Positions 1 to 8,644 are shown, counted from the first letter of the stretch. The stretch: 54,522 bases of DNA from Aggregatilineales bacterium (GCA_029975765.1 JARKOK010000187.1:1-54522); one strand, 5' to 3'. Translations and numbers: made by a program. Notes: generated from the letters alone by a model not told the origin.

Positions 1-51
1 ATTTCGATGGAAGCCGGCTTAATCGCTGCGACCTGAACGGCACCCGGCAGC

Positions 52-1464
52 CTATTGACCTTTATGTGTATCAATCCCCATTTCGGGCAGGTCTAGCTGC
101 CACCAGGTTTCCGGGTCTTTTTGCACACCGTAGCCAAAGGCATCATCCAGGTTACGTGTCAGATCATCGGCAGCCGGTACGGTGGCGATCTGCATCTGAA
201 TCAGCCGGTGAACAAAACTTTTGCCCATTTTGGAAAACGGACACACCGAAAAACAGATGCCGCAGTTCGTCCCGGCCTTCTCGTGCCAGTAGGTGCGGCA
301 TTTACGCGAGTCCTCAAACCACTCCTGATGGCCGGCCTGATTCCACGAGCCAACCGGAGTCCAACCGTGTTCAGTGTCAAAACTTAACGCGCCAGGAGGG
401 CAGGCTTCAGCGCACATTTTGCAGGTGCGTCAGAACCGCGCGATCCCGGCATCTATCGGGCGATCAGGCGCTAACGGCAGATCGGTGATGAGCTTGAACA
501 GGCGCACCATCGGCCCGTACTCCGGCGTGATGACCCGGTTCTGGCGCGATAGTTCGCCCAGCCCGCCCATGACGGCCAACGCCGGGGCAATACCCAGCCC
601 GTTCAGGGTCGCCTCACCCAATCCCTGATAACCCAACCCGCGCAGAAATTCCTGCAAACTGTTCTGGATCGTCAGGCCGCGCAGGTAGCTCAATTCGGTC
701 GTCATTTCCGCGAGTTTTGTCGGCGCGCGTTTCATCGTTTCGGTGGACATCTGGACGGCGTATACAATCACCCATTCGGCGCGGTTCGGAATCACCCGGC
801 GGGACTCATCCTCATAAGCAGTGGGGACATCCTCAAACACCAGTTCTTTGCCATCCGGGTCAACACTGTAAATCAGCCTGCGGGTGCGCTCATCCAGATG
901 GACAATACCGACGCTGGCCGCGCCCATGTGCCGCATCGCCACCTTGATGATCTGCGCGGCCACTGCCGGCGTTCCACTCCAGCGCGGGACGCCGCGTTCT
1001 TCGGGCGTTTTCGCCTGCTGCGAGCCGAGAAAACTGCGATGCATGGTGTGCTGTCCGGCAGTAAAGGCCGCGTCCAGCGCGTAATCCTTCAAGGTGTAAC
1101 CGGATACAGCGTTCAGAATTCGCTGCTGCTCGTTCTCCGCTGTAATCTGCTGCATTCGCGCCGCCTCGTCCGTACCAACCAGATGGCGCCAGCCTTCTCC
1201 GATCAGGATATTCGTTCGGGCATTCACGCGCTGGACGGCCTCCCAGTTCACGCCGGTGGTGGGTTCATCCACCTGCCGCACCCACCAGGGACGTTTGTAC
1301 ACATCACCGGCGGTTGCTGCTCCCAGCGTTTCGCCGGCCAGCACCAGCGCCCCCGCCCCGGCAGCGCCCACCACTGCGCCGGCGGCGGCAGCATTCTTTA
1401 AAAAATCACGCCGGTTGATCTGGTGTTCGTCACTCACGCGCCTGCATCCCCGCTCAGCCATCAT
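52..1464 (-). CDS. rdhA: RdhA-like reductive dehalogenase with one in-frame UGA
   Basis: This is a corrinoid/Fe-S reductive dehalogenase catalytic subunit, exported by Tat and expected to remove halogen from organohalides as a respiratory step. The N-terminus has a Tat signal (RRDFLK followed by an Ala/Gly-rich helix). The C-terminus has two ferredoxin motifs: RTCKMCAEACP, and CGICFSVCPF with an upstream Cys at DSRKC. The frame is open to the TAG at 52 except for one TGA at 430-432, immediately before RTC. RdhA proteins usually read FCRTCxxCAxxCP here, so the UGA replaces the first cluster Cys. The whole product would be about 470 residues, normal for the family. The ATG at 1462-1464 is taken as start; an in-frame TTG (1482), ATG (1461) and GTG (1437) are alternatives. 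It is the last gene after a kinase, a regulator and a small membrane protein. It may be a selenoprotein, a recent nonsense mutant, or carry a base-call error. Confidence 0.85.
430..432 (-). other. In-frame UGA in place of a [4Fe-4S] cysteine codon
   Basis: On the minus strand the reading is ...GIARF-UGA-RTCKMCAEACP..., with the frame unchanged on both sides, so this is a substitution and not a frameshift. One base (TGC or TGT to TGA) separates it from Cys. A short hairpin starts directly after the UGA: CGCAC (429-425) pairs with GTGCG (415-411) around a 9-base loop. Bacterial SECIS elements lie just 3' of the UGA, but this stem is shorter than the well-studied ones, so it only weakly supports selenocysteine. 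Confidence 0.75.
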
Positions 1465-1511
1465 TCCAACACTGGTTAACAACCAGTTTCAGGAATCACA
1501 CAGGCTGCGGT

Positions 1512-1775
1512 CTAGTGATATTTATCCTGTTCTTCGGCTTCTATCCGCCGGATCACACCCGCTACCACACCGCCCAGCAGTAAAATCAGCAACAGCGCAC
1601 CCGCAAGTGTCGCCGCCTGCCATTCATATTCGCGGCGGCTTGCCAGCGTAAATTCCAGCAGCACAACCAGCACCAGCAGCCACAGACCCCATAATAGCCA
1701 TTCGTACAGCGGTTTCCGCCGGATTCTGACGGTGAAGAAGCGGGATTTATCCGGTGATTTTCTGGGCTGGCTCAT
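1512..1775 (-). CDS. Small two-helix membrane protein, possible RdhB-type anchor
   Basis: An 87-residue protein with a basic N-terminus, a first hydrophobic helix at about residues 27-46, a second at about 55-75, and a charged tail rich in Glu, Asp and Lys. Size and topology fit the small membrane proteins (RdhB) that hold reductive dehalogenases at the cytoplasmic membrane. Its place between the regulator gene and rdhA, all on the same strand, fits that role; an anchor gene upstream of the catalytic gene is known from cprBA. Sequence alone does not prove it, because RdhB proteins are very divergent. Otherwise it is an unassigned small membrane protein. Confidence 0.6.
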   Translation of the reverse strand: MSQPRKSPDKSRFFTVRIRRKPLYEWLLWGLWLLVLVVLLEFTLASRREYEWQAATLAGALLLILLLGGVVAGVIRRIEAEEQDKYH

Positions 1776-1787
1776 TATGACCGCGAC

Positions 1788-2453
1788 TCATGCTTCAATA
1801 TCCAGCAGACCTTTACGCAGTGCGTACTGCACCAGCGCCACCCGGTTATGCAGTTCCAGTTTTTCCATCAGCCGCTGGCGGTAGGTATCTACGGTTTTGG
1901 GGCTGATGATCAGTTTTTCACCGATCTCACGGCTGCTGTAACCCTGGGCGGTTAAGGTCAGCACCTCGCGTTCGCGCTCGCTCAGGCTATCCAGTTCATC
2001 CTGCGGCGCTGCCGACCGGCTGGCCTGCTGCCGGTAGTGGTCAAGCAGCACCTGCGCCGCTTCCGGGTAAAGATATGTCTTGCCCCGGTGGACCTGCCGG
2101 ATTGCATCCACCAGATCACGATCAGCCGCGCTTTTGAGGACATAGCCGGCGCCGCCCGCTTCGATCACCCGCACGATGTACTGTTTTTCGGTGTGCATCG
2201 TCAGCACCAGCACCTTTGTATCAAAATAAACGGCGGTAATATGTTCCAGGACATCCAGACCGTTCATACCGGGCATGGATAAGTCCAGCACCACCACATC
2301 CGGGGACAAATTTTTAACCTGGCGGATCGCGCTGTCGCCGTCGCCGGCTTCGCCCACAACACTCATATCCGGTTCGGCGTTCAGCAAAGCCCGCAGGCCG
2401 GCGCGCAGCACCGCATGGTCATCGGCCAGCAGAATATTTATTTTTTCCATCAC
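1788..2453 (-). CDS. NarL/FixJ-family response regulator
   Basis: A 221-residue two-domain regulator. The receiver domain (about 1-125) has the acidic pair D11/D12, the phosphorylated D57 in VVLDLSMPG, and a Lys in VLKSA. The C-terminal LuxR-type HTH (about 150-215) shows LSEREREVLTLTAQG and the recognition segment SPKTVDTYRQRLMEKL. Its start overlaps the end of the kinase gene by 4 bases (ATGA), so the two are translationally coupled and form one two-component system. Because rdhA and its putative anchor follow on the same strand, organohalide-responsive control of that locus is the simplest inference, as is common for rdh operons in Dehalococcoidia. Confidence 0.93.
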   Translation of the reverse strand: MMEKINILLADDHAVLRAGLRALLNAEPDMSVVGEAGDGDSAIRQVKNLSPDVVVLDLSMPGMNGLDVLEHITAVYFDTKVLVLTMHTEKQYIVRVIEAGGAGYVLKSAADRDLVDAIRQVHRGKTYLYPEAAQVLLDHYRQQASRSAAPQDELDSLSEREREVLTLTAQGYSSREIGEKLIISPKTVDTYRQRLMEKLELHNRVALVQYALRKGLLDIEA

Positions 2454-4108
2454 AACAGGCGCTCCTGTGCCAGCTTTACCTGAGCATAAACGCGCGTTCC
2501 CTCGCCCGCACTGGATGTGAGCCGCAGCGTCCCACCAATCAACGCCATCCGTTCCTGCATCCCCAGCAGCCCTAAGCCGCGACCGGTTGATTGTAACGTT
2601 TCTTCCAGATTAAACCCCTGGCCGTTGTCCCGGACGCAGACCTCTACCAGCTCACCCTCGCGCCGGATTTCGACCCAGACCTGGGTGGCCCGCGAATGGC
2701 GGGCGATATTGGACAGGGCTTCCTGGACGACGCGGTACACGGTCGCTTCGGCTTCGTGGGGCAAACGCACGTCGTCCATGTCCTGCGCCTGAAAATCAGT
2801 CCTGATGCCCACCTTGCGGCTGTATTCGCTGACGAACCAGTCCAGGGCGGCCACCAGTCCCAGATCATCCAGCGCCGCCGGGCGCAGATCAAGCGACAGG
2901 CGGCGGACTTCTTCCAGGGTTTGCGCCGTCAGGTCGCGCAGATCACGAACACGCTGCCGCATCGTTTCGATGTCGCCGGTGCGTTCGAGCACCTTCAACT
3001 GGACAAGCAGCGAGGTGAGCGACTGTCCGGTTTCGTCATGCAGCTCACGGCTGATGCGGCGGCGCTCCTCCTCCTGCGCCGATACCACTTTGCTGAGTAA
3101 CTGCGCCCGCACGCGTTCTTTATGTTGCAGTTCTTCCCACAGGCGGCTGTTTTCGATGGCGATGCCCAACTGGCTGCACACCGTCATCAGCAGCGTGTGC
3201 CGTTCCGCGTCCAGGCACGCGCGCCCGGTACATAATACATTCAGCACACCCAGCACTTTGCTCCGGGTGCCAATCGGCAGACAGACATAACTGGAATATC
3301 CCGCTGCCCGGCAGACCGCCGCCAGTTGGGCAGGTGCAGCCACCATGTCCATGATCAGCACCGGTTCCCCGGTTGTCGTCACCTGTGTGATCAGATCGGT
3401 AAGCGGGCTGGCAGCACTCGTGGTATCGAGCAGCTCCGGGGGCATATTCCGGTGCGCGCTAACCACCCGCTCCGCGCTGCTGTTCAGCAGCACCATCATA
3501 CCCGCCTCTGCCCCACTGATGGCAAGCACCTGTTCCAGACCGTACTCCATAATCCTGCCCGTTGTGGTATACCGGTTTGCCATCTGCGCCAGTTCAAACA
3601 GCGCCGCCAGTTCCCGATTGCGCCGGCGAAGCTGGTCATTCGATGCTTCCAGTTCGGCGCGGGAACGGGACAGGCTCTCGATCATGGCGTTGAAGGTGCT
3701 GCCCAGTTCGCCGATTTCGTCTTTCGCCCACACCGGCGCGCGCAGCGACAGATCCCCTTTTTCGACCTGCCGCGCCACACGGGTGATATGCAGAATCGGA
3801 CGGGTCAGCACCCAGATCAGCAGCGAGGCAATCACCAGCCCGGCGAAGGCCGCGAACACGGTGATGATGAATACGCCGCGCATTCCGACCAGCATGGCCT
3901 GCTCAACCCGTTCTTCACTCAGCAGGTATGAAAGCCACCCCCCTAACTCGCTGCTGACCCACCAGGCCATCGTGAAACCCAGAATGAGCAGCGGGGCAAC
4001 GACAATCCCGATAATCTTCTGGCTGAACGGCACGCGACCGGCAAAGATCCAGAACCGGCTCCAGAGATTGAGTTTCCTGGTCACATCGTGTTGAGGGCTG
4101 GCATTCAT
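2450..4108 (-). CDS. NarX/LiaS-type sensor histidine kinase (HAMP-GAF-HisKA_3-HATPase)
   Basis: A 552-residue membrane kinase. Two transmembrane helices (about 31-52 and 72-100) enclose only a very short external loop, so sensing is probably intramembrane or through the cytoplasmic GAF domain. HAMP spans about 101-153, a coiled coil about 145-170, and GAF about 175-320. The HisKA_3 box ISRELHDETGQ puts the phosphoacceptor at H357. The HATPase has the N-box EALSNIARHS, then DNGQGF and GRGLGLLGMQER. It is the first gene of the minus-strand group ending in rdhA and is coupled to the NarL regulator. The ligand cannot be told from sequence. Confidence 0.93.
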   Translation of the reverse strand: MNASPQHDVTRKLNLWSRFWIFAGRVPFSQKIIGIVVAPLLILGFTMAWWVSSELGGWLSYLLSEERVEQAMLVGMRGVFIITVFAAFAGLVIASLLIWVLTRPILHITRVARQVEKGDLSLRAPVWAKDEIGELGSTFNAMIESLSRSRAELEASNDQLRRRNRELAALFELAQMANRYTTTGRIMEYGLEQVLAISGAEAGMMVLLNSSAERVVSAHRNMPPELLDTTSAASPLTDLITQVTTTGEPVLIMDMVAAPAQLAAVCRAAGYSSYVCLPIGTRSKVLGVLNVLCTGRACLDAERHTLLMTVCSQLGIAIENSRLWEELQHKERVRAQLLSKVVSAQEEERRRISRELHDETGQSLTSLLVQLKVLERTGDIETMRQRVRDLRDLTAQTLEEVRRLSLDLRPAALDDLGLVAALDWFVSEYSRKVGIRTDFQAQDMDDVRLPHEAEATVYRVVQEALSNIARHSRATQVWVEIRREGELVEVCVRDNGQGFNLEETLQSTGRGLGLLGMQERMALIGGTLRLTSSAGEGTRVYAQVKLAQERLL

Positions 4109-4225
4109 TCCTGAGACTTTTCAACAATCCCATCCAATCGTTAGTTCATTTTACCCCGGCTGGATTGAATACAAATTACACAGGTTCTTAACGGCTTCTG
4201 CACGCCGATCTGCGATTATACCGTT

Positions 4226-4244
4226 CAGGCAGATGAACTGCCTG
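4226..4244 (+). other. Short leader hairpin
   Basis: CAGGCAG (4226-4232) pairs with CTGCCTG (4238-4244) around a 5-base loop. It lies 28 bases before the ATG of the secreted protein gene at 4273, in the divergent region between the kinase and that gene. It could be a small operator or an mRNA 5' stem. Confidence 0.35.
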
Positions 4245-4272
4245 ACTGATCTACGTAACAAGGAGTAACATC

Positions 4273-4731
4273 ATGTCGAAGAAGAAGCTGGTTGGGCTGC
4301 TGGCGGTGGCAGCTTTCTCCCTGAATGCGGTAACGGTCGCCTTCGCTCAGGATTTCGCCTGGGTGGATACCGAAGATTACGGGCGGGTGCTGGTCATCGA
4401 GGACACACGGCTCAACAAATTTGATGTCGCCGCGCCGGTAGCCATCTATTACACCTATCACAGCGTCGTTAATGACGACGCCACTGTTCAGGAGGTGCCG
4501 GATGGCATCGAACTGCTGGCAATTGACCCGGAAACCAACCAGGGGCATCTGGTGCTGGCCGCTGACCTGACGGCGCTGCAAAGCCTGATCAGCGGTGAGG
4601 TCGAAACCGTTGCCGCCGGCGGCTACAGCCTGCACTATTCATCCGGCTACTTCTGGGTGACGGCCCCGCCGGATGCAGAAGGGAAGGTATACAGCTTCAC
4701 CTGGGCGAACGAAACCTTCGCCGCCGGTTAA
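4273..4731 (+). CDS. Secreted hypothetical protein
   Basis: A 152-residue protein with a clear signal peptide (MSKKK, a hydrophobic core, and probable cleavage after AFA at about residue 25). The mature part is acidic, has no Cys, and is rich in Val and Ala with alternating polar and hydrophobic residues, suggesting a small beta-rich exported domain. I do not recognise a family. It has a good ribosome site (AAGGAG, 4259-4264), stands alone and divergent from the rdh two-component system, and is followed by a strong terminator, so it is a single-gene unit. A link to the dehalogenase locus is only positional. Confidence 0.75.
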   Translation: MSKKKLVGLLAVAAFSLNAVTVAFAQDFAWVDTEDYGRVLVIEDTRLNKFDVAAPVAIYYTYHSVVNDDATVQEVPDGIELLAIDPETNQGHLVLAADLTALQSLISGEVETVAAGGYSLHYSSGYFWVTAPPDAEGKVYSFTWANETFAAG

Positions 4732-4764
4732 ATCCTCTGGCGTTTCTCTCCCTTTTCCTCCACC

Positions 4765-4800
4765 ATCTCCCTTCTCCATCCGAGAAGGGAGATTTTGCTT
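4765..4800 (+). terminator. Rho-independent terminator after the secreted protein gene
   Basis: A perfect 12-bp stem: ATCTCCCTTCTC (4765-4776) pairs with GAGAAGGGAGAT (4782-4793) around a 5-base loop, followed by TTTGCTT. It lies 34 bases past the stop codon at 4731. Confidence 0.85.
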
Positions 4801-4834
4801 CGCCTGCGGTCACCGGTCAGTGTGAGGGTATCAA

Positions 4835-5542
4835 TCACCCGTCGCTGTCGTCCAGTTGATGATTAAAACGATAGCCGACACCGAACACAGTCAGGACATA
4901 ACGCGGCTGGCCGGGGTCGGGTTCGAGCTTGGCGCGCAGGTTACGGATATGCACATCTACCGTTCGCTCCACGTTTTCGAACATGCTCCCCTTCAGGCGT
5001 TCCAGCAGATCGGCGCGGGAAAATACCTGGCCGGGCGCGGCCATCATGATCGCCAGCAGATCAAACTCGGACGGCGTTAACTCCACCACCCGCGTGCCAG
5101 CCTTAACCAGCCGGGTGGTTTTGTCCAGCACCACATCGCCCACACGCAGCACTTTGGGCGCGGACGCTTCCTCGCTGACACGCCGCAGCACGGCCCGGAT
5201 GCGCGCCGTCAGTTCGGCCATACCAAACGGCTTGGTCACATAATCGTCCGCGCCCAGTTCCAGCCCGATCACCTTATCCGTTTCTTCCATTTTCGCTGTC
5301 AGCATAATCACCGGGGTGCTGCGCTCCTTGCGGAAATAGCGCATGAACTCGTAGCCGTCCATCTCCGGCATCATGATATCCAGCAGGATCAGATCGGGGT
5401 TTTCATGGCGCGCTACAAACAGCGCCTCACGGCCATTGCTGGCCGTCGCGGTGCGATACCCTTTCTCCATCAGGTAATCCGCAATCAGCCGTTGAACACT
5501 CAGTTTGTCGTCAACGATGAGGATGGTTTTCATGGTTGCCAT
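4835..5542 (-). CDS. OmpR/PhoB-family response regulator without an adjacent kinase
   Basis: A regulator of 235 residues from the ATG at 5542. Receiver: acidic pair D11/D12, phospho-acceptor D55 in LILLDIMMPEMDG, and KPF at the end of the receiver. The C-terminal winged helix carries LTPSEFDLLAIMM, VERTVDVHIRNLRAKLE and YRFN. An upstream in-frame ATG at 5590 would add 16 residues that are unlike the family, so the shorter start is preferred; ATG 5533 is also possible. It lies downstream of marR on the same strand as the export operon. No kinase gene is nearby, so its partner is encoded elsewhere. It probably regulates the exporter. Confidence 0.92.
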   Translation of the reverse strand: MATMKTILIVDDKLSVQRLIADYLMEKGYRTATASNGREALFVARHENPDLILLDIMMPEMDGYEFMRYFRKERSTPVIMLTAKMEETDKVIGLELGADDYVTKPFGMAELTARIRAVLRRVSEEASAPKVLRVGDVVLDKTTRLVKAGTRVVELTPSEFDLLAIMMAAPGQVFSRADLLERLKGSMFENVERTVDVHIRNLRAKLEPDPGQPRYVLTVFGVGYRFNHQLDDSDG

Positions 5543-5586
5543 TCTTTCGTATCGCACCCACTGCCCGACACCTGACAGCCCGGAAC

Positions 5587-6045
5587 TCACCGGGATGTGG
5601 ATTCAGCCATGCTGCCCTGAAGCTGCGTCAGAACGTGGAGGAAGGTCATGTAGTCGGTGCGCTCGAACAGACTGCCCAGCTTTTGTTGAATCTGACGCTC
5701 CGTTTCAAGCACCTGATGGTACAGTTCCCAGCCCTTTTCGGTCAGGAAAATATGCACCGCCCGCCGGTCAGACCGGTCGGGCTGGCGCAAAATCAGCCCT
5801 TTTTCCTGAAGCCGGTCGAGCGTGGGCGTAAACGAGGTGGCCGCCCGGCCAACGGCGTGTGCCAGTTCGGAAGCGTGGATCCCGTCCTGTTCGTACAGGG
5901 CTTGCAGGATATACCACTCAATGACGGTCAGGCCGAGTGGTTCAACACTCTGAATGTAAATCTGGTCGAGGCGGCGCCGGGCAATTTCGAGATTGCACCA
6001 CAGTGACCCATTAAACCGGAGCGAATGGTTTTGGTGATGGTTCAT
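5587..6045 (-). CDS. MarR-family transcriptional regulator
   Basis: A winged-helix repressor-type protein of about 152 residues from the ATG at 6045; longer in-frame starts exist up to 6114. The HTH is visible in GIHASELAHAVGRAATSFTPTLDRLQEKGLI (described by its ends, GIHASELAH and LDRLQEKGL), followed by the wing RQPDRSDRRAVHIFLTEKG. MarR proteins usually sense aromatic or toxic small molecules and repress efflux genes. It is placed after the SH3 protein at the end of a MacB-type export operon, which fits a local repressor. Candidate half-sites lie upstream of the operon at 13572-13598. Confidence 0.9.
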   Translation of the reverse strand: MNHHQNHSLRFNGSLWCNLEIARRRLDQIYIQSVEPLGLTVIEWYILQALYEQDGIHASELAHAVGRAATSFTPTLDRLQEKGLILRQPDRSDRRAVHIFLTEKGWELYHQVLETERQIQQKLGSLFERTDYMTFLHVLTQLQGSMAESTSR

Positions 6046-6153
6046 GGCATGTATCCTGTCTCTCATAGCCTGATGGTAGAACCCGCTGTCGGGTTCGGAT
6101 GACCTGGGATTCATGGCGGCGCGCTGCCGCCTGGTCGTGTATCGTCTTTATGA

Positions 6154-7428
6154 TTACGGCGCTTCTGGCAGCGCGGCACAGCCGGACGCCGGTGTTACGT
6201 AATCGCCGCTGACCCAGCCTGTCTGCCCTGAATACGTGACCTGATACCAGCCCCCGGCATTACGACGGCTGGCGAGAACGGTGCTGCCGTAGGGAATGGA
6301 CAGCAGCACCGCGCTGTCCGTGTTCGGCGCGGCGCGCAGATTCAGGTTGTAGTTGATGGTGAGGTTACAGCTTGCGGCGGCCTCCACCGTTGCAGTCGGG
6401 GTTTCGGTCGCCACCGGCGTAGGGCTGGCCGTTGGAAAAACGATAAGCGTCGGGCGAATGGTGACGGCAGTCGCCGCTGCCGAAACCTCAGACGGCTGGA
6501 CGGTCGGCTCGATGACCGTCTGGTTTGCATTTCCCGGATCGCCGCCCGCCGGCGGCATGAAACCACCTGGCGCGTTTGGCGTGCCATCTCCCGCTGGCGG
6601 CATAAAACCGCCGGGAGCGTTCGGCGTGCCATCCTGCGTCCGGGGCTGGCCGCCCGGCATAAAGCCGCTGCTGCCACCCACCAGCATCATGAGCAGAAAC
6701 TGCTGCGCGCGGCTGTCCAGCTCGCCGTTGACAAACTGAGTGGCAGTCGCCGTTGAGTCCGTGCCCAGATTGGCGAGCATCTGCGCTGGCATCCCGTCCT
6801 GCCCTCGCAGTTCATCCAGCGCGCCGGCGATGGCGCTAATGACGGCCTCCAGATTACCACCATACGCCGCCACTAACCGGGCAATCGTGCTGCCCGACTG
6901 CACTTCCGCCAGCAGCGCGTCGCTGCTTAAACCGGTGTGTTCGGCCAGCACAGCGGCTACGGCGGTGGTTTCAGCCGCCGTATTCGCGGTGATGTTGCTC
7001 ACGGGCTGGAGCATCGCGCCGGGTAAGGCGGCACTGTCGGCGGTGCTGGCCGCCGGTGTCGTGCTGCTCGCCGATGAACTGGAGACGAACGGAAAAATAA
7101 AGGCTCCCGCCGCCAGCAGCACACCCAGGCCAATGCCCAGCATCCCGTAGGAACGGCTGGTCTGCGACCGGCGTTTTTCGATCAGCATAATCACCAGACT
7201 GGTCGCAAACACGATGACCGCATTGAGCGCCAACGCGCTCATCAGGTCGGAACGCAGCGCCGCATCCTGCGTGGAGAACAGCGCGGCTGTTGGCGCGGCC
7301 AGCGCGATCAGCGCCAGCACCACCGCGCCCCAGCCCTGCCGCTGCCGGCGCAGCGCCTGAAGCAGCGCAAAAGCCAGATACAGCAGACTGAGAAACGGAG
7401 CAAAAGCCATCAGTGATTGGAGATTCAT
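6154..7428 (-). CDS. Membrane protein with low-complexity region and C-terminal SH3 domain
   Basis: About 424 residues from the ATG at 7428, which follows AGGA. The N-terminal part has three or four transmembrane helices. A long Ala/Thr/Ser-rich stretch follows, then a Pro/Gly/Met region with two copies of a 15-residue repeat (DGTPNAPGGFMPPAG), a Thr/Pro linker typical of cell-surface proteins, and a bacterial SH3 domain at the end (NLRAAPNTDSAVL ... GWYQVTYSGQTGWVSG). SH3b domains often bind cell-wall material. The gene directly follows and overlaps the control region of the second permease, so it belongs to the export operon. The role is unknown; it could anchor or gate the transporter at the envelope. 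Confidence 0.8.
   Translation of the reverse strand: MNLQSLMAFAPFLSLLYLAFALLQALRRQRQGWGAVVLALIALAAPTAALFSTQDAALRSDLMSALALNAVIVFATSLVIMLIEKRRSQTSRSYGMLGIGLGVLLAAGAFIFPFVSSSSASSTTPAASTADSAALPGAMLQPVSNITANTAAETTAVAAVLAEHTGLSSDALLAEVQSGSTIARLVAAYGGNLEAVISAIAGALDELRGQDGMPAQMLANLGTDSTATATQFVNGELDSRAQQFLLMMLVGGSSGFMPGGQPRTQDGTPNAPGGFMPPAGDGTPNAPGGFMPPAGGDPGNANQTVIEPTVQPSEVSAAATAVTIRPTLIVFPTASPTPVATETPTATVEAAASCNLTINYNLNLRAAPNTDSAVLLSIPYGSTVLASRRNAGGWYQVTYSGQTGWVSGDYVTPASGCAALPEAP
6545..6634 (-). repeat. Two 45-bp tandem repeats inside the SH3 protein gene
   Basis: Units 6545-6589 and 6590-6634 differ at only a few, mostly silent, positions and each encode a 15-residue Gly/Pro/Met segment. This looks like recent in-frame slippage or unequal crossing-over. 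Confidence 0.85.
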
Positions 7429-7441
7429 ATTGCGTCCTACT

Positions 7442-8644
7442 CTACTCATACCGCAGGGCGTCAATCGGGTTCAGCCGGGCCGCCCTGGAAGCGGGATAAA
7501 CACCAAAGAAAATGCCAATAATGGCTGAGATGCCGACCGCCAGCAGCACGCTGGACAGCCGTACGACAACGGTGAAGTCCTCAACCAGCGTGGTGACCAG
7601 CGTCGCGCCAGAAACTGCGATCAGCACACCAACCGCGCCGCCAATGAGCGTCATCACCACCGCCTGAATCAGAAACAGGGTCACGATGTCCCCATTCTGC
7701 GCGCCGGTGGCCTTCCGCAGGCCAATCTCGCGGGTGCGTTCCGTGATGGTCACCAGCATGATATTCATCACGTTGATGCCGCCCACCACCAGCGAGATAC
7801 CGGCCACAATGCCGAGGAACAGCGTAATCATCTGGATCGTGCTGGTGAGCGACTCGACGATGGTGGAGGCGGTAAAAGTGCGGAAGTTATCCGTATCCCC
7901 CGTGCCAATCCCGCGCTCTTCGCGCAGTACCTGTTCCAGTTGGTCAATGGCCGCCTCCACCTGATTAACATCCGCCGCGCGCGCGAGGATGGTATTCACC
8001 ACCCATTCGCCGGTTGTCGTGCGGCTGTTGTTCAGCCGCGCCTTGAAGGCCGTGATGGGGATAATCACCAGATCATCCGATGTGCCACTTTCGTTCAGCA
8101 CCCCGATCACGGTGAACACCACGCTGCGAATACGAATCGCCTTGCCCAGCGGGTCAGCCGTTTCAAACAGGTTTTCGGCGGTGGTAAGGCCGATTACGGC
8201 CACCTGCGCGCTGCTGTCCACTTCCGCCTGGGTGAAGAAGCGGCCCCGGTCAGCCGTTCGTCCCTCGATTTCCGGGTAGTCGGTCGTCACCCCTTCCACA
8301 CTGACGCTGAATTCATTGTCCGCGTAGGCTGCCCAGAAGTTGCCGGACACCTGCGGCATCACTAGATCAATCAGCGGCAGGCGGTCGGTTTCGCGCAGGG
8401 TGTCGGCCAGTTCCATCGTCAGCGATTCCATCCGACCGGTGCTGCCCGGTATGGCCGAAATCCGAATGGTATTGGTGCCCAGACTTTCAAACTGGCCGGT
8501 TATATAATCCTGCACCCCCTGTCCCAGCGACAGCAGCAGTACTACCGCCGCAATGCCGATGGTGATGCCCAGCACCGTCAGGAAGGCGCGCAGTTTATGA
8601 GTAACCAGTTCCAGCAGCGACAGACGCAGGTTATCAAGCAGCAT
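7442..8644 (-). CDS. MacB/FtsX-type ABC permease (second)
   Basis: A 400-residue permease. An N-terminal helix (KLRAFLTVLGITIGIAAVVLLLSLG) is followed by a large external MacB periplasmic-core domain (about 45-260) and three C-terminal helices with the family motifs GGINVMNIMLVTITERTREIGLRKATGA and a final NPIDALRYE. Its ATG shares one base with the stop of the first permease, so expression is coupled. It is about as long as the first permease and homologous to it, indicating a heterodimeric membrane part. This transporter type powers export or envelope extraction of peptides, lipids or drugs rather than import. Confidence 0.93.
   Translation of the reverse strand: MLLDNLRLSLLELVTHKLRAFLTVLGITIGIAAVVLLLSLGQGVQDYITGQFESLGTNTIRISAIPGSTGRMESLTMELADTLRETDRLPLIDLVMPQVSGNFWAAYADNEFSVSVEGVTTDYPEIEGRTADRGRFFTQAEVDSSAQVAVIGLTTAENLFETADPLGKAIRIRSVVFTVIGVLNESGTSDDLVIIPITAFKARLNNSRTTTGEWVVNTILARAADVNQVEAAIDQLEQVLREERGIGTGDTDNFRTFTASTIVESLTSTIQMITLFLGIVAGISLVVGGINVMNIMLVTITERTREIGLRKATGAQNGDIVTLFLIQAVVMTLIGGAVGVLIAVSGATLVTTLVEDFTVVVRLSSVLLAVGISAIIGIFFGVYPASRAARLNPIDALRYE

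Noticed and set aside
1-51. A gene at the left edge
   Set aside because: Only 51 bases remain after the rdhA stop; no start, stop or domain can be judged.
415-432. Frameshift or separate downstream gene at the RdhA break
   Set aside because: The codons after the TGA stay in the same frame as those before it, and the ATG at 415-417 would start within the ferredoxin motif, so neither a frameshift nor a real second gene is likely.
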